Positions 12,342 to 23,303 of a DNA stretch of 64,000 nucleotides are shown here, one piece after another (the stretch's first letter is position 1; each line of letters starts with the position of its first letter). The DNA is from Excoecaria cochinchinensis (Eukaryota; Streptophyta; Magnoliopsida; Malpighiales; Euphorbiaceae): NCBI GenBank assembly GCA_947683425.1, contig CANTUQ010000037.1, forward strand, positions 7,580,501 through 7,644,500, in the 5' to 3' direction. A program made the position numbers and the translations under genes. The notes under the pieces are model-generated. The model was given only the letters and a program-made list of their open reading frames with translations. It was not told the DNA's origin and searched no databases.

Positions 12342-12850
12342 TTAAAATAATGACAAAACATTTACTTGGAGTAATAAGGGGCTTCTGGTGAAGGCAATAG
12401 AAGGGTCAGTACAGACAGCATCCAAGCCTAAAATGGTCTCAGTAAGAATCAAGGGAAATGGCATCAACCCGCGATGTATGCCATTCACAATGTCGAATAA
12501 TCGATAATCGCCAATCAATTCCTCAAAAATCACCACCAGATATCTGGATAAACAGAATAGCAAAATAATACTGGCCTGGTAGTTGGGTACATCAGAAAAG
12601 CCTTCTAATGCCTCAATCAATGGTTCCAAAATAAAGGTGGCATCTCGGGGAGCCAATCTAATAGCAACAGAAGGTGAAATACCTAAGGACAGCGCTATAT
12701 TCCTCGCCTAAAATAATCCATAGCTCGGGATGAAGGCAGGGTACCAGGAGAAAACCTCACACAAATGATTGCAGTAAGATTGAATCTAAAAATATGAAAC
12801 CGGGGGTCCCAGAAGCGAACTGTGGCTAGCAGGAGGTTTTTGTCCACTTT
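12342..12850 (-). pseudogene. Antisense accessory ORF, plant-mobile-domain-like, broken
   Basis: On the minus strand, downstream of integrase, a 104-residue open frame (12342-12656) contains a hydrophobic, leucine-rich stretch (DATFILEPLIEALEGF, then FDIVNGIHRGLMPFPLIL). Upstream in other frames (about 12850-12780) is FWDPRFHIFRFN, which resembles the N-terminal signature of the plant mobile domain (aminotransferase-like, PMD) family. Frame changes separate the two parts, so the ORF is degraded. Tat-lineage elements such as Grande are known to carry extra genes between pol and the 3' LTR, sometimes antisense with their own promoter; this fits that pattern. The PMD assignment is by eye and tentative. 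Confidence 0.5.
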
Positions 12851-13111
12851 AACCCTCTTTAGAAATTCCAGGCCAGAATAAGGGGTTAAAGTGGCATTTT
12901 CCTAAGTTCGGGAGTCATCCAGAAGACGATGCATTTTGCTAAGTGTCAAGGTTGACATTTATAAGATTGCAGGGCAAAAATCAAATATAAGCAAAAAAAA
13001 AAAAGGAAAAGAAACAGAAAAGAAAAAGGAAGAAAATAACAGAAAATACCTGGAGGAGGAGCTTTGACCAAAAACCAAAGGAGAAAAGCACAAAATCCAA
13101 GGAAGAGGCAC

Positions 13112-13121
13112 CTATTTATAG
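13112..13121 (-). promoter_or_regulatory. Minus-strand TATA box of the antisense accessory ORF
   Basis: The reverse complement reads CTATAAATAG. About 50-70 bp downstream on the minus strand is a leader ending in a splice-donor-like CTCCAG/GTATTT (near 13050), followed by an intron-like pyrimidine-rich stretch and then the antisense ORF. A GC-rich block with CCGACGGGC and CCCGTCGGTC lies immediately upstream (13130-13175). Confidence 0.5.
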
Positions 13122-13128
13122 AAATTAA

Positions 13129-13465
13129 TGACCGACGGGCATGGCTCGAGCGAGTCACGGCCAACCCGTCGGTCAGCCTGGGTTAGCTTGGATGGATTCC
13201 ACTTCCGCATTTTCTCTGCATGACTCATGCATTTCAAGTGCATAAATCATTTATGTGTATTTTGCCATGTTGAGTTTTGCAGAAAAATAATTTTGATGGA
13301 TGCAGTCACTCAAGAAGAGTCAAGATACAAAATATTCAGGGAGTATTTTAAATTTTTTAGAATCAAAATTGTCCAAAAATTTTTTTTTTTTTGAAAATCT
13401 AGAACGACCGACGGGCTGATGGGCTAGCCCGTCGCTCGCTCTAGGTGCGGCCTGCCCGTTGGTGA
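13129..13465. promoter_or_regulatory. Candidate bidirectional promoter core between two accessory ORFs
   Basis: About 340 bp between a minus-strand TATA box (13112-13121) and a plus-strand TATA box (13473-13482). Each end carries a GC-rich block with the word CCGACGGG or its complement, in inverted and direct forms (13130-13175 and 13405-13465). The middle is AT-rich and includes a T12 run. No ORF crosses it. Confidence 0.45.
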
Positions 13466-13472
13466 AGAAATC

Positions 13473-13482
13473 CTATAAAAGG
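13473..13482 (+). promoter_or_regulatory. Plus-strand TATA box of the sense accessory ORF
   Basis: CTATAAAAGG, followed by a pyrimidine-rich leader (13501-13600) and a first ATG at 13710. Together with the minus-strand box at 13112 it gives a divergent promoter arrangement. Confidence 0.45.
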
Positions 13483-13709
13483 ATGCTCTACCGCTAGCCC
13501 ATCACTTTCTTCTTCCTCTTTCTTTTCTTATTTCCTTCTCCCTCATAAATCGACGCCCTTAGTCCGGTGTTTATCAGTTTCTTCACTTGTTTTTCATCTA
13601 TTTTGCATGCCATTTGTGCCAAAACACTCCTGCAATAGCCACGCACGTTCGGGTCTAGTTTATTTCGAGTTATTTTGCATTTTTTTAACACAGTTCGTCG
13701 ACTAATAGG

Positions 13710-13972
13710 ATGCCTCCGAGATGAAGCGTCCCTCAGGACCAGCCCGAGCCTTAGGCTCCAGCATGGATGACCCTCAATCTAAGGGAGAGATTTGAGGACT
13801 TAGCCCGCGTCTAGTTCCATGCAAGTCGGTACATCTCCATGCCTTTCCTTCAGTGCATGGGGATGTTACAGGAGGTCGAGACCTTTCGAGAGGCAACGGG
13901 GTGGACCGAGTACCTTTGGCCATCATTCCAGACCTACCCTGAGATAGCGTGGGAGTTCCTGGCCACACCCTA
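13710..13972 (+). pseudogene. Sense accessory ORF, ATHILA ORF-1-like, truncated by insertion
   Basis: In one reading frame the sequence gives FHASRYISMPFLQCMGML, then TGWTEYLWPSFQTYPEIAWEFLAT. This resembles the N-terminal part of the Athila ORF-1 / putative plant transposon protein family, where a TYP..V.EFL.T signature is typical. There is a stop codon just before the FHASRY segment. The frame is interrupted at 13973 by a TGACCGG-type element. What may be later parts of the same ORF lie at about 15400-15860. Its role in the retrotransposon is unknown. The family assignment is by eye. Confidence 0.45.
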
Positions 13973-15340
13973 TGACCGGTGTCTAGCAAGTATACTAGAT
14001 CGGCTAGTAATATAGGAAAATATAGATTAAGACCCTAAATATCGAACCCAAGGGAGACTTGTGTCTGCATGAAATAATTTTTGAGTTTTAAAATGAAATT
14101 TGGGTGTAAAAGACAGAAAAGAAATCCCAAAGTTTATAATGATGAAAATATAATTAAATGAAAACCAGAACTAATATAATTAATGAACAAAAATTAAACA
14201 AGCAAATAGAATCGTAGATAGATACAGTAATTGAGAAAAATCAATATTTAAAAAAACTTTCACTAGAGGACTATCCGCCTTAACTTATTACTGTAATGAC
14301 GTAAATTCTTAAGAAATACCAGTAATTATGGAAAAACTAGATCAAAGTAACCCTGATACCTTATTCAAGAATATCTTTCTTAAGTATTAAATTCCCTTAT
14401 TAAGAACAATTTAACACTTAGCATATAAATCCAGTTAAACTCTTAAACATTCATCGAATCTCTATTCAAGAACATTCAATTCCAGTCTATTCCCAGTTCT
14501 TCCTCTCTTAGTATTAACTAATAAAATCAGCACATAATTACCTCAAAATTAAGAAAATAATCATGCACAGATAATAATAAATTAATCCAAGAACATCTGA
14601 TCTATGACGGTGCCTAAATCAATTTTTAGTTATTAGATCCATAAACCAACAATTAATTCTAACACGATCAAAGATAAGAATATGCTTAAAACCAAGAAAT
14701 AATCAACTGATATTAAATTTAAAGCTCAATCAGATCATTACAGTAAAAATCAAGGATTCAAGTATCCTCTAGCAAAAGTAAAGAAATTACTCACGATTCA
14801 TATTGAAATTAAAAATACAATCGATAAAAAGAGACAAAAACATAGAGTTATAGAACTTCCTTAATAATCGTGTACAGATTTATCAGAAGCAGCTTCTTGC
14901 TCCTAGAATTTGTTCTCCACAGCTAAAATACAGGAACTGATAAAAACAAAACTAAAATAAACTAAATTGAAGTAAAAGAAAGATTATTCTTCTGATCCGA
15001 TCTGATCTCCTCTTTTTTGATCTGGTGTTTTTTCTGACTTTTATGTGCAAAAATTCTATCTGTCGGTAAATGGGAAAATGATTCTTTTCTTTTTTTTTCG
15101 GAAGTTTGGTAGATTTTGAATTTCTGAAACGCGGCCAGCTGGTGAAAAAGTCATAAAAATGCACTACCGTGTTGATTTTTCCATTTGTGAATGCATGGCT
15201 ATGTGAGATTTTGCACTCCCGTGCATTAGGCTAAATAGTGATCACGCGGCCAAGTGAGATTTTTGCCTTTGAGTCACTTGGCCAAGTGATGCTTTACTGC
15301 TCTTTGAATTTTTAATTGTTTCAAGCATTAATTCAAGTAC
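13973..15340 (+). mobile_element. TGACCGG-type repeat, second copy (3' end uncertain)
   Basis: Starts TGACCGGTGTCTAGCAAG and for at least 700 bp is the inverted counterpart of 1-713. It carries the ATATCGAACCCAAGGG block, then the GTATTAAATTCCC and AACACGATCAAAGATAAG blocks. It interrupts the accessory ORF. The 3' part (15120-15290) has GC-rich GGCCAAGTGA words, comparable in position to the CAGCTG array of the 45.9 kb copy. No second target duplication matching CCCTA was found, so the right end is estimated and may be deleted. Confidence 0.5.
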
Positions 15341-16185
15341 GGCCGCTTAGAGGATCGATGAGGCTATCTAGCTGATTGATGAGTAAGTCACTTTCCTCAG
15401 GTTCTAAGTCGAGGTGTTAGAGACTTCTATACCATCGATATTCGGGACCATCAGGGAGTTACGTGAGCAGATAGAGGGATGATTCACTGGGATTAGAAAT
15501 GTTGTTAGGCGCCATACCTCAGAGCAGGTATGGGCCTTCACAGGGCTAGTAAGGGTGGCCAGTGAGTTCTTAATCTTCCTCAAGACCTGTGCATAGCCAT
15601 TCCTAGACGGATATGCCCGGATCCAGTTACAGCATCCTCCGCACGTAGGGCCTCCAGCATCGCCTCGAAATCCACCGGTGGACATCACCCATCAACCTTC
15701 GGTTTCTAGAGCCGCTCCTTCGACTTTTAGAGGCTAGCCTTCATCCTTTAGAGCCAGGCCATCTTCCTCTGGTGCAGGGCCATCATCATCTAGTGCTCAG
15801 CCCATACATGTGTCTGACAGTAATCAGGACCCGGACGAGCCTACTGACTACTCTCCCTTGTATCGCATTATTTAGGGAGATTTATATTTGTATATGTTGA
15901 TGTACAAAAACTTTTTTAGTTGAGTTTACATTGTGTTCAAATTTTATTTTGCTTTAAAAGCACTTGATGCATCAAAATAGTAAATAAAAATGAAAAGTAA
16001 AAGGAAAAAAAAGAGAAAAGAAAAGACGTTAAATTTATGAATTAAAAGGATCCAGTTAATACAATAAATTAACAAGATTCTTTGAAATTATTGGAATTAC
16101 ATCTACATCACAACACAAAAGTCAAAACTCATCATGATAACTCAGTAGCGATAATGATAAGCTACACCAAAAGAAAGTCTACAAA
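15341..16185 (+). pseudogene. Degenerate coding remnant, then spacer
   Basis: From about 15400 to 15860 one frame reads as a continuous protein-like segment with few stops, including IFGTIRELREQIEG, then a Ser/Pro-rich stretch with repeated PSS and GP motifs, and an acidic tail (SDSNQDPDEP). It may be the C-terminal half of the accessory ORF cut at 13973. The family is not recognised. From about 15900 to 16185 nothing is visible except A/T-rich sequence. Confidence 0.3.
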
Positions 16186-16640
16186 ATGAGTTGTGGCGAC
16201 AATCATATGCTTACGGCTCGACGGCAATAATTATATGCCGATGTCTACATGGCGACAATCATATAGCGGACAGAACAACTATAGTCTACAAAATGAGTTA
16301 TAGTGACAATCATATGCTTACGGCTTGACGGCGACAATCATATGCCGATGTCTCGAAAGCGACAATCACATTCGGACAGATAAATTGTGGTCTACAAAGC
16401 GAGTCGGGGCGACAATCATATGCCTAAAGCCCGACGGCGACAATCATATGTCGATATCTTAATGGCGACAATCATATCCCGGATAGATTACAGTAAACTC
16501 CCGATGGTGACAATCAAATGCCAGACAGATAAAAAACGGTCGACAATCATGTGTCAAAAGTCTCGACGGCGATAATCATATGCTTGAAAGATTAATTGAA
16601 GTCTTCAAAATGACTCAGTGGCGATAATCACATGCCATAA
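16186..16640 (+). repeat. GCGACAATCATATG repeat array with about 107-bp higher-order period
   Basis: The word GCGACAATCATATG, with small changes, recurs roughly every 30-40 bp. Longer blocks (TCTACAAA..GAGT, then three copies of the word) begin at about 16198, 16305 and 16411, giving a 106-107-bp higher-order unit that decays after about 16480. It lies between the accessory ORF and the polypurine tract of the Tat element. Such arrays in this position are known in Tat elements. Confidence 0.7.
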
Positions 16641-17257
16641 ATCTCAAAATCCTATCAACATGAAAAAAGATAAGGACTGCCTCAGGTACGCATTTCTTTC
16701 CTCCTCTCTGAATTTTGGCTCATCTAGATTCTAGTGCACTAGTTTCCCCAAAATTGGGGGCAACTGTAGACATCGAATTCCGAGACAGCCCAGACCAGAA
16801 TTACCCAATGAGGATATTGAAACTTGTTATACAGGAAGAAGGATAAAATTGTAGGTTTTCGTCTATGAATTCCATGAACTTTAAAAGTTACTTCTGATCG
16901 AAAGTCTTTTAGGCTCTCCCATATTTTGGAAAACTTTCTTTATCGAAAAAATAATTTTTTTTGTTGACTGACGCCCGTCGGATAAGTTGAGGCACAGACG
17001 CATGTCGCAGGGAAGGGCCGAGTTCGCCTCTCGCCCGAGGGACCCCCATCCCTCGCGCGAGAGGTTGCCCGTCGCTTGCATATGAGGGATGCCCGTCCCT
17101 CATACGAGAAGCCCGTCTATCGTTTCGTTGGTGAGAATGGATGTCCGGTATTTTTCGACCGACGCCTGTCCCTTGACCAAACGACGCCTGCCGTTCATGA
17201 CTTGATAACGATTTTTCTCTTTTTCCTTCAACATAGATGGTTTTAAATTCTAATTTT

Positions 17258-17455
17258 AAAGGATAAATGTTACGTTTAATATTTATCTTTGAGGATAATT
17301 CTTAATTACTTGATTTTATCTCTAAGGATAAATCACATATTTAGTATTTATCTATAAGGATAATTATAAATATTTACATTTATTTTTAAAGATAATTATA
17401 GACTATTTATCCGTAAGGATAAATCAAATATTAATATTTATCTTCAAGGATAAAT
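17258..17455 (+). repeat. AAGGATAA short repeats in LTR
   Basis: The word AAGGATAA(A/T), usually with TATTTATC upstream, recurs about eight times with a spacing of 20-40 bp just upstream of the LTR TATA box. Confidence 0.6.
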
Positions 17456-17493
17456 GAAAAAAGTTTTGATTTATCTCCAATTCAAATGCTAGC

Positions 17494-17503
17494 CTATAAA
17501 TAG
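17494..17503 (+). promoter_or_regulatory. TATA box of right LTR
   Basis: CTATAAATAG about 730 bp into the right LTR. Transcription from here would read out toward RRP42, which starts about 2.1 kb downstream. Confidence 0.5.
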
Positions 17504-18790
17504 AATGAAGGAGGGTAAAAAAAAATTTGGAGAGGTTTTTTAGAGAGAGAACAAATTGATTTTCAAAGCAAATTATTACTTTTCTCATTAGATTCGTTTC
17601 GGCCTAAGATCCATAAAAGTAAGAAATTTGAGTTTTGAAGCGTTTGGTTATAGAGTTGTATCATTACTTTTTGAATTCTGGAGATGACCGATGGGAACAA
17701 GGTCTCACCTACGGCTGTCGCTCAAAGCGAGCGACGGGACGTAACGGAAGGCTTCTTCAGCCCGTCGATCACTTTTGGGATAGCTGTCCCTCGTCGCTCC
17801 TGGACCGTCATTTGGTCTTTTCCCCTTCCTTTTTTATTGTTTTAACCTCTTTCTTCATATTATGTTTTGTTTTAATAATTTTAGGCACGTTATTTTAATA
17901 TTTTCTATTGTTTTATTACTTTTTAGTTTTCTAATATTTTATTGTGATATTGCTAACATATTTTTTTGTTGTTTTTTTGTGAGTTTTCATTTGTTGAGTG
18001 TTAGATGCCAAATGTGGAGGATTTAGGTGAGATGTGATTTGGAGACTTCGCTTGGGTTCATCCTTTTCACTCTTTTTTTTGCTAATTAATCTTTTAGATT
18101 TTTATTAATCATAATAAATGTTGTTTTTGTGTTCATTAATCTAAAGGCATTTAAAGATTTTTCTAGTTAAAATAAGGTTTTTCTTTAATAAAAGGGACCA
18201 ATGTCCTGGTTTTCCTCCAAAATATCGCCTAAAGGTTGTTTTCATAATTATGTATGCGAGGGAACCATTGTTCTCAATTCCAATAAATGTCATGTTTTAT
18301 GTATGATTTTCTATTTCTATTTGGGGTTGTATTTCGCCCCTATTTTTATTGCAAGTTAATGTACTTTTATTAGTTTATTTTAAGATTATGTTATTTATTG
18401 CTTTCATGGTGTGCTTGAATTGCGCTTTAATAATTGCGCTTTAATATATGAGAAAATGAATAAAATTTTAAATTCAAAACTCATTTATAACTTTGATTAA
18501 AATATTAATAAAAGTAAAGTCCCGAACTCTCTTCGGTTTTAGGTTTCATGAGGTTGGTAGCGAATTTCAAAATATCTCTTGTTGCCCAAAATAAACTCAT
18601 ACGCATCGTTTTAGGCCCAGTGAGGTTAGATTAACTGTCTCAATATTCTATTGGGTGGCGACTCCAAAATATTTCTTATACCCTAAAATAAGCGCCCTTA
18701 TAATTTTCTTACAAGTGTTATGAACCTCTCTCGAAAAACCCTAAAAGCGGGTTTTCGGGGGGGCCCGGGGTTCCGTACACGTCACATACA

Positions 18791-19560
18791 TTCTAAATAA
18801 TCAATCAACAACTTAGAACAGAGACCAATTTATTCTAAGATCAAATGAAAATCAATTGAAGAATGAAGTTAGGGAGAGAGAAAACGAAAAAAAAAGATAT
18901 ACATATTGGAAAATAATGAAGCTCATCGGCGAATGAAGCTTTGATCAGTGGCAGGCCAAGGAAACTCCGGTGGTGGCCAGGTGAGGAAGAACAGAGGGCA
19001 GGAGGGAAGAACAAAACATCGAGCAGCAAACCGAAAGAGATGTATTTATAGAGTGAGTGATAATTTGATAATTTCATATAATTATATCCATCTCCCTCCC
19101 AATTATATTCTCTCTACATTTTTGTCATTTTACAATCCAAACAATATAAAGTAAGGTCAATTAAACTTATTTTTTCCTCACTTACTCCTACTTCCTTCGA
19201 TCCAAACAAAGGATAATGTTCATTGCAGAATTGTGCGGTAGGTATGCCACCATAATTCCAATACAACAGACTTGATCCATTTAAATTGTTAGGTCTACTA
19301 TGTGTTGCAATTGATCTTTGTGGTGTTTAAAGCTACAAATGGGCTGTGCATACTACCATGAGCGGAGCCACGTTGTAGTGGTGCACACCCTCAATTTTAA
19401 ATTTATATATATATATATATAAATTACACTTATGATCTTTCTAAATAATTTTAAGTGTTTTTTTTTAAATTTTTAATACTTTGTTATTTTTTAACACATA
19501 AATAAAATTAAAAATTTATTTATAAAAAAATATATTTGTAATTTCCTTAAATTATAGTAA
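18791..19560. other. Spacer with a possible minus-strand promoter remnant
   Basis: Between the LTR and RRP42. On the minus strand a TATA-like box (reverse complement of TATTTATAG at 19043-19051) is followed by a CT-rich leader and a short open frame, with the retrotransposon beginning about 250 bp further on. This could be the 5' end of a gene cut off by the LTR insertion, but no protein family is recognisable. The rest is AT-rich with nothing identified. Confidence 0.25.
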
Positions 19561-19599
19561 CTCTAATAGTGCAGGAAAAAAACATCTATACATTTCTGG

Positions 19600-20204
19600 G
19601 CGTGTAAAAAAAAAATCTGCCCCCTAAAACGTGGTCGTTTCGCCCTTGCTTTTTCTCTTTCTTTTCTTTCTTTCTCTCTCATTTCTCTCTTTTTTCCTTC
19701 CTTCTGTTCCAGCCCCCATTTTTTGCCGTAATCAAGCCCCTCCTTCCGCCACTGCCCATCCCTCTCTTCCGCTCCGTCCACCGCCGCTGGTCGCCGGTTC
19801 TTCCTCCCTCTTTTTCTTTCTCTTTGCTTCGGGTTGCAGCCCTCATTTCGCTGTTTCCTGTCGCCACCGGTCCTCTCCTCCTTGAACTGCGACTACGAGG
19901 GTGAGTATAGGTGATGAAAAACCTGACAAAAGTTATTGAAATTGATACAAAGTAATAGAAATTTCAATATGGATATTGACACGAGGTATCAAAGATTAGT
20001 ATTTTTCTAGTGTTAAAAAGATTTTGTCTTGGCGACCTTTTTTTGAAATTGCTTGAATTGATGCTAATGTAGGTATAAACGGCTAAAAAGTGTACCATTG
20101 AGCCTAGTTGAATGCTTTTAGTTGTCTTTTGATTTTCATTAGATTATTATATTTACCACTATTTATTTATTTATTTATTTTTATTTTTGATTGCCCTTGC
20201 TTAG
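19600..20204 (+). promoter_or_regulatory. RRP42: RRP42 5' leader: non-coding exon and intron
   Basis: A pyrimidine-rich stretch (19640-19880) leads to a splice donor GAGG/GTGAGT at 19900/19901. The intron ends at TTGCTTAG (20204), two bases before the start codon. So the 5' untranslated region is probably split, with nearly all of it in the first exon. The transcription start is not determined. Confidence 0.55.
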
Positions 20205-20206
20205 AA

Positions 20207-22431
20207 ATGGTAGGACTCTCAGTTGGAGAAAAGCATTTCATACATGGTGGCATTAATCAAAATCTCCGGTCAGATGGTCGGAAAAGAGATGGCTATCGAC
20301 CCATTTTCGTTGAAACTGGAGTCATCCCTCAGGTAGCCGATTCTTTTTCTTTATGCATTTCTTTTAAAATTGACATAGTGGTGTGATATCAATTTTCTGT
20401 TTATAATTAGGCAAATGGCTCAGCACGTGTTCAGATAGGTGGAACAGAGGTCATTGCCAGTGTGAAGGTATTTTGTCTTCAAAACACACTTCTATTTCTA
20501 TGTGATTTTTAAATGATAAAGCATGATATGATTTACTTAATATAGTGTTCAAGTACATTTCAATTTGTTTAAGTGCAGGCGGAACTTGGAAAGCCAAGTG
20601 CATTACTACCTGACAAGGGAAAGGTTGCTATATTTGTTGATTGCAGTCCACTAGCAGAACCAACATTTGAGGTTGAATACTTTATCTCCTCTGTAACATC
20701 GCTACATTCTAAAAAGAGGACTTCATGAAGTTGCCTATTCTTGTAAATCATTTATGAACTTGCCTTTAGAAGTAGTTCTGTTAAAAGCAACTGTGTAACC
20801 ATATAGAAAGTATAATGACTAAGTCATTGTATAGAAAGTATAAAGACAAGTCATTGTTAAGTTTCTCTGTGCTCTTAATTTTGCATATGAAGTAATTTTC
20901 TGAACATTCTTCTCAAGCAGCATTATTGCAAAATTTCTCATTATTGTATTTTGACATTTCCAAATGCTATTTTCTTTTCTTAAATTAATCCTGCAATTAC
21001 ATATTGCTTAGGCCAGAGGGGGTGAAGAGCTGTCAGCAGAACTTGCAGTTGCTCTTCAGCGTTGTCTTTTGGGTGGTAAAAGTGGAGCAGGTTTGTATTA
21101 TTATTATGAGCAAAACTAGTAACCATTTAATTTGCTTTGCCTCGTATATTTCTCTTTGCAGTTTGTTGTAGTATCATGAGGTTCTTGCAGCTCATCTTAA
21201 TATTGAAGTGGCCGAAATTTTCTCAGGGGCTGGAATTGATCTGTCATCCCTGGTAGTCGCAGAAGGAAAAGTTTGTTGGGATCTTTATATTGATGGCCTC
21301 GTCATCAGTTCAGATGGAAATCTTCTAGATGCTTTAGGTGCTGCAATTAAGGTGCATCTCTAATTATATGCTAGATTTAAGACATGTAATAAATGTTATT
21401 TATCAAGGCATATTTTCATTATTAATAATAAATTATTTGGTTGAATTAATCATGTCATACTGGTACTATAAAAACTTTGTGCGTTTCAAAGTTTTGATCA
21501 AAATAGCGATAAAGTGAAAATGAATCGAACGTTGGGAAAATAAGTGATACGAAAATTATGTTTTACCTTATGTGTTGAACTTCAAAAAAATAACTTAAGT
21601 TATGAAACTTTCCCTTGACATGTTTATCAGAAAGCATAGTTCCCAAAAATTGGAATTTAAGATATATTTGAGTTGGGTGATTCTATGAGCAAAGTATATT
21701 GATGTGGAAGATAGGAACGATTTTAGAAGCTGATGGATAAATTTGGGGCTTCTTTTGGGCTTTTGCTAATTCTTGACGAATGAATAACTATCAGATAGGT
21801 CCTGTCTGATGAATAATCAAGTTTCTAACAACTTTAAAGACTTTGATGGATCTCCTTGTGGCAAACACTTGATATACTATGACGACTCTTTAAGGTTATG
21901 TTATTTTGATAAGGGGAATTTTGCTGCCTTAAACTAATTCGATTAGTGCCTATTTTAATTTTCAAAGGCTGCCTTGAGCAATACTGGCATCCCAAAGGTC
22001 CATGTAGCAGCTGGTGCTTCAGGTGATGAGCAACCTGAGGTTGACATTAGCGATGAAGAATTTCTACAATTCGACACATTGGGTGTTCCGGTTATAGTTA
22101 CATTAACGAAGGTGATTTAGATAGTTTCCTCTTATTTTTCCAGGATCTGCATGGTGAATAAGCCACTGACATCTGCTGATATATCATGTAGGTGGGGAGG
22201 CACTACATTGTAGATGCTACTTCAGAAGAGGAATCCCAGATGAGCTCCGCAGTTTCTATTTCTGTCAACAGGAAAGGGCACATTTGTGGATTGACTAAAC
22301 GAGGTGGTGCAGGTATCGATCCGAGCGTTATATCTGACATGATATCTGTTGCACAACATGTAAGTGAGCAGCTGATGAATAAATTGGACTCTGAAATATC
22401 TGCTGCTGATGCTGATGAAGATGAATTGTGA
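20207..22431 (+). CDS. RRP42: Exosome complex component RRP42
   Basis: Encodes a 287-residue subunit of the six-member RNase PH-like ring of the RNA exosome, which takes part in 3'-to-5' processing and decay of rRNA precursors, small RNAs and mRNAs in nucleus and cytoplasm. In eukaryotes this ring is generally catalytically inert and threads RNA to associated nucleases. The coding sequence has seven exons: 20207-20332, 20411-20467, 20579-20671, 21012-21090, 21227-21351, 21968-22111, 22192-22431. All introns are GT-AG and lengths sum to 864 bp in frame. Landmarks: DGRKR at residues 23-27, NGSARVQIG at 44-52, DLYIDGLVISSDGN at 137-150, and a C-terminal acidic tail (DADEDEL). Length and N-terminus (MVGLSVGEKHFI) match plant RRP42. 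No damage is seen; it is very probably functional. Confidence 0.95.
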
Positions 22432-23090
22432 CATGAAATGGCTCTCCGCATTCTGATTTCATTGTTATTTATTTCTGTCATCTAATTCTTGTTTCATTCA
22501 ATTCTAATCTACCATTTGTATTCGGCATTTACGTATGGAAGATTGACTTAGTTATCTAAAGGTCACCACTCTGATTGATATGAGATACAATCCTTTCTTC
22601 TTTTTTTGAAGCCATTTAGTTTCAAAGCATTTACATATACAATCCATTTTAAATGGATTGGGCAATTAACTCTCATTATTGGGAAATAATGGCCCGGATA
22701 TACAATAAAAAGAACTTCTTTGTCTTTCTCACTCCAGAAAAAGAAGAATAAACACTCGAGAAAATAAAAATACAAACTGAAACTTTCAGACCAGAACTAG
22801 GGATACTCTTAAGGCAGTGACCCAAACAACTGATTGGATATGACAACAAAATCTCAACTTCTAGTCCAGCCGAACTGATTCATGTCATTCTTCATTCGCA
22901 ACTATAATGTTGTCATATCCTATTCATCTTGTTCATTTGTAGAAATGATCCTTGCAATTTGTAATAGCTAATTATAAGATAGAAAATTATCGTAACCCGC
23001 CAATCCGACCCGTATAACCAAACTCAAACCCGATCCAACTCGTAAACAATTCAAATATGATCAGACTCATATGACTCAAAAAAATTTGAA
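22432..23090. other. RRP42 3' region and spacer
   Basis: 3' untranslated region and intergenic sequence. It contains a short palindrome (CAATCCATTTTAAATGGATTG, about 22640-22660). No gene is seen. Confidence 0.5.
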
Positions 23091-23303
23091 TCCGATTGGG
23101 GTCAACAAGTTGTGGTTGAGGAAGTTTCTGGGAAGAAGAGAAAGCAGCCGGAACTTAATGAAGACACAAATAACAACAGTAAAGTTCAAAAGGTTGATGA
23201 TGACGATGAAGAAGACCTTGTTATGCTTGATCATTGGGAGACTCCAGACGGCAATAGAAAAAGGTTGCAACAGTTTTTTTGTTTTTTGCTTCAACGGTTG
23301 TAG
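23091..23303 (+). pseudogene. Acidic C-terminal exon fragment, possibly SUMO-activating enzyme subunit 2
   Basis: A frame running from about 23100 reads a Lys/Arg-rich nuclear-localisation-like GKKRKQ, an Asn-rich spacer, an acidic run (DDDDEEDLVMLD) and a basic end (NRKRLQQ). The composition resembles the C-terminal tail of plant SUMO-activating enzyme subunit 2, but the catalytic part of that enzyme is not present nearby. It may be a displaced or captured gene fragment. The identification is weak. Confidence 0.3.

Larger units (their letters stand above)
16765..18790 (+). mobile_element. Tat-type LTR (right, 3')
   Basis: Begins TGTAGACATC directly after a polypurine tract (AAAATTGGGGGCAAC, about 16750-16764) and ends near GTCACATACA. 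The TATA box is at 17494-17503 (CTATAAATAG). GC-rich CCCGTC words cluster upstream (16970-17210) and downstream (17688-17800). It also has a run of short AAGGATAA(A/T)T repeats at about 17258-17455. The last 600 bp parallel the left LTR. It is about 2.0 kb long; the right boundary is uncertain by a few bases. Confidence 0.6.

Noticed and set aside
16387..16575. 62-residue frame in the GACAATCATATG array
   Set aside because: It is a product of the tandem repeat.
16186..16640. CRISPR-like array (short repeats with spacers)
   Set aside because: Repeats are degenerate, spacers are themselves repeated, and the context is a plant retrotransposon.
19563..19885. Frames in both directions over the RRP42 leader
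   Set aside because: Low-complexity CT/GA-rich translations of the 5' untranslated exon.
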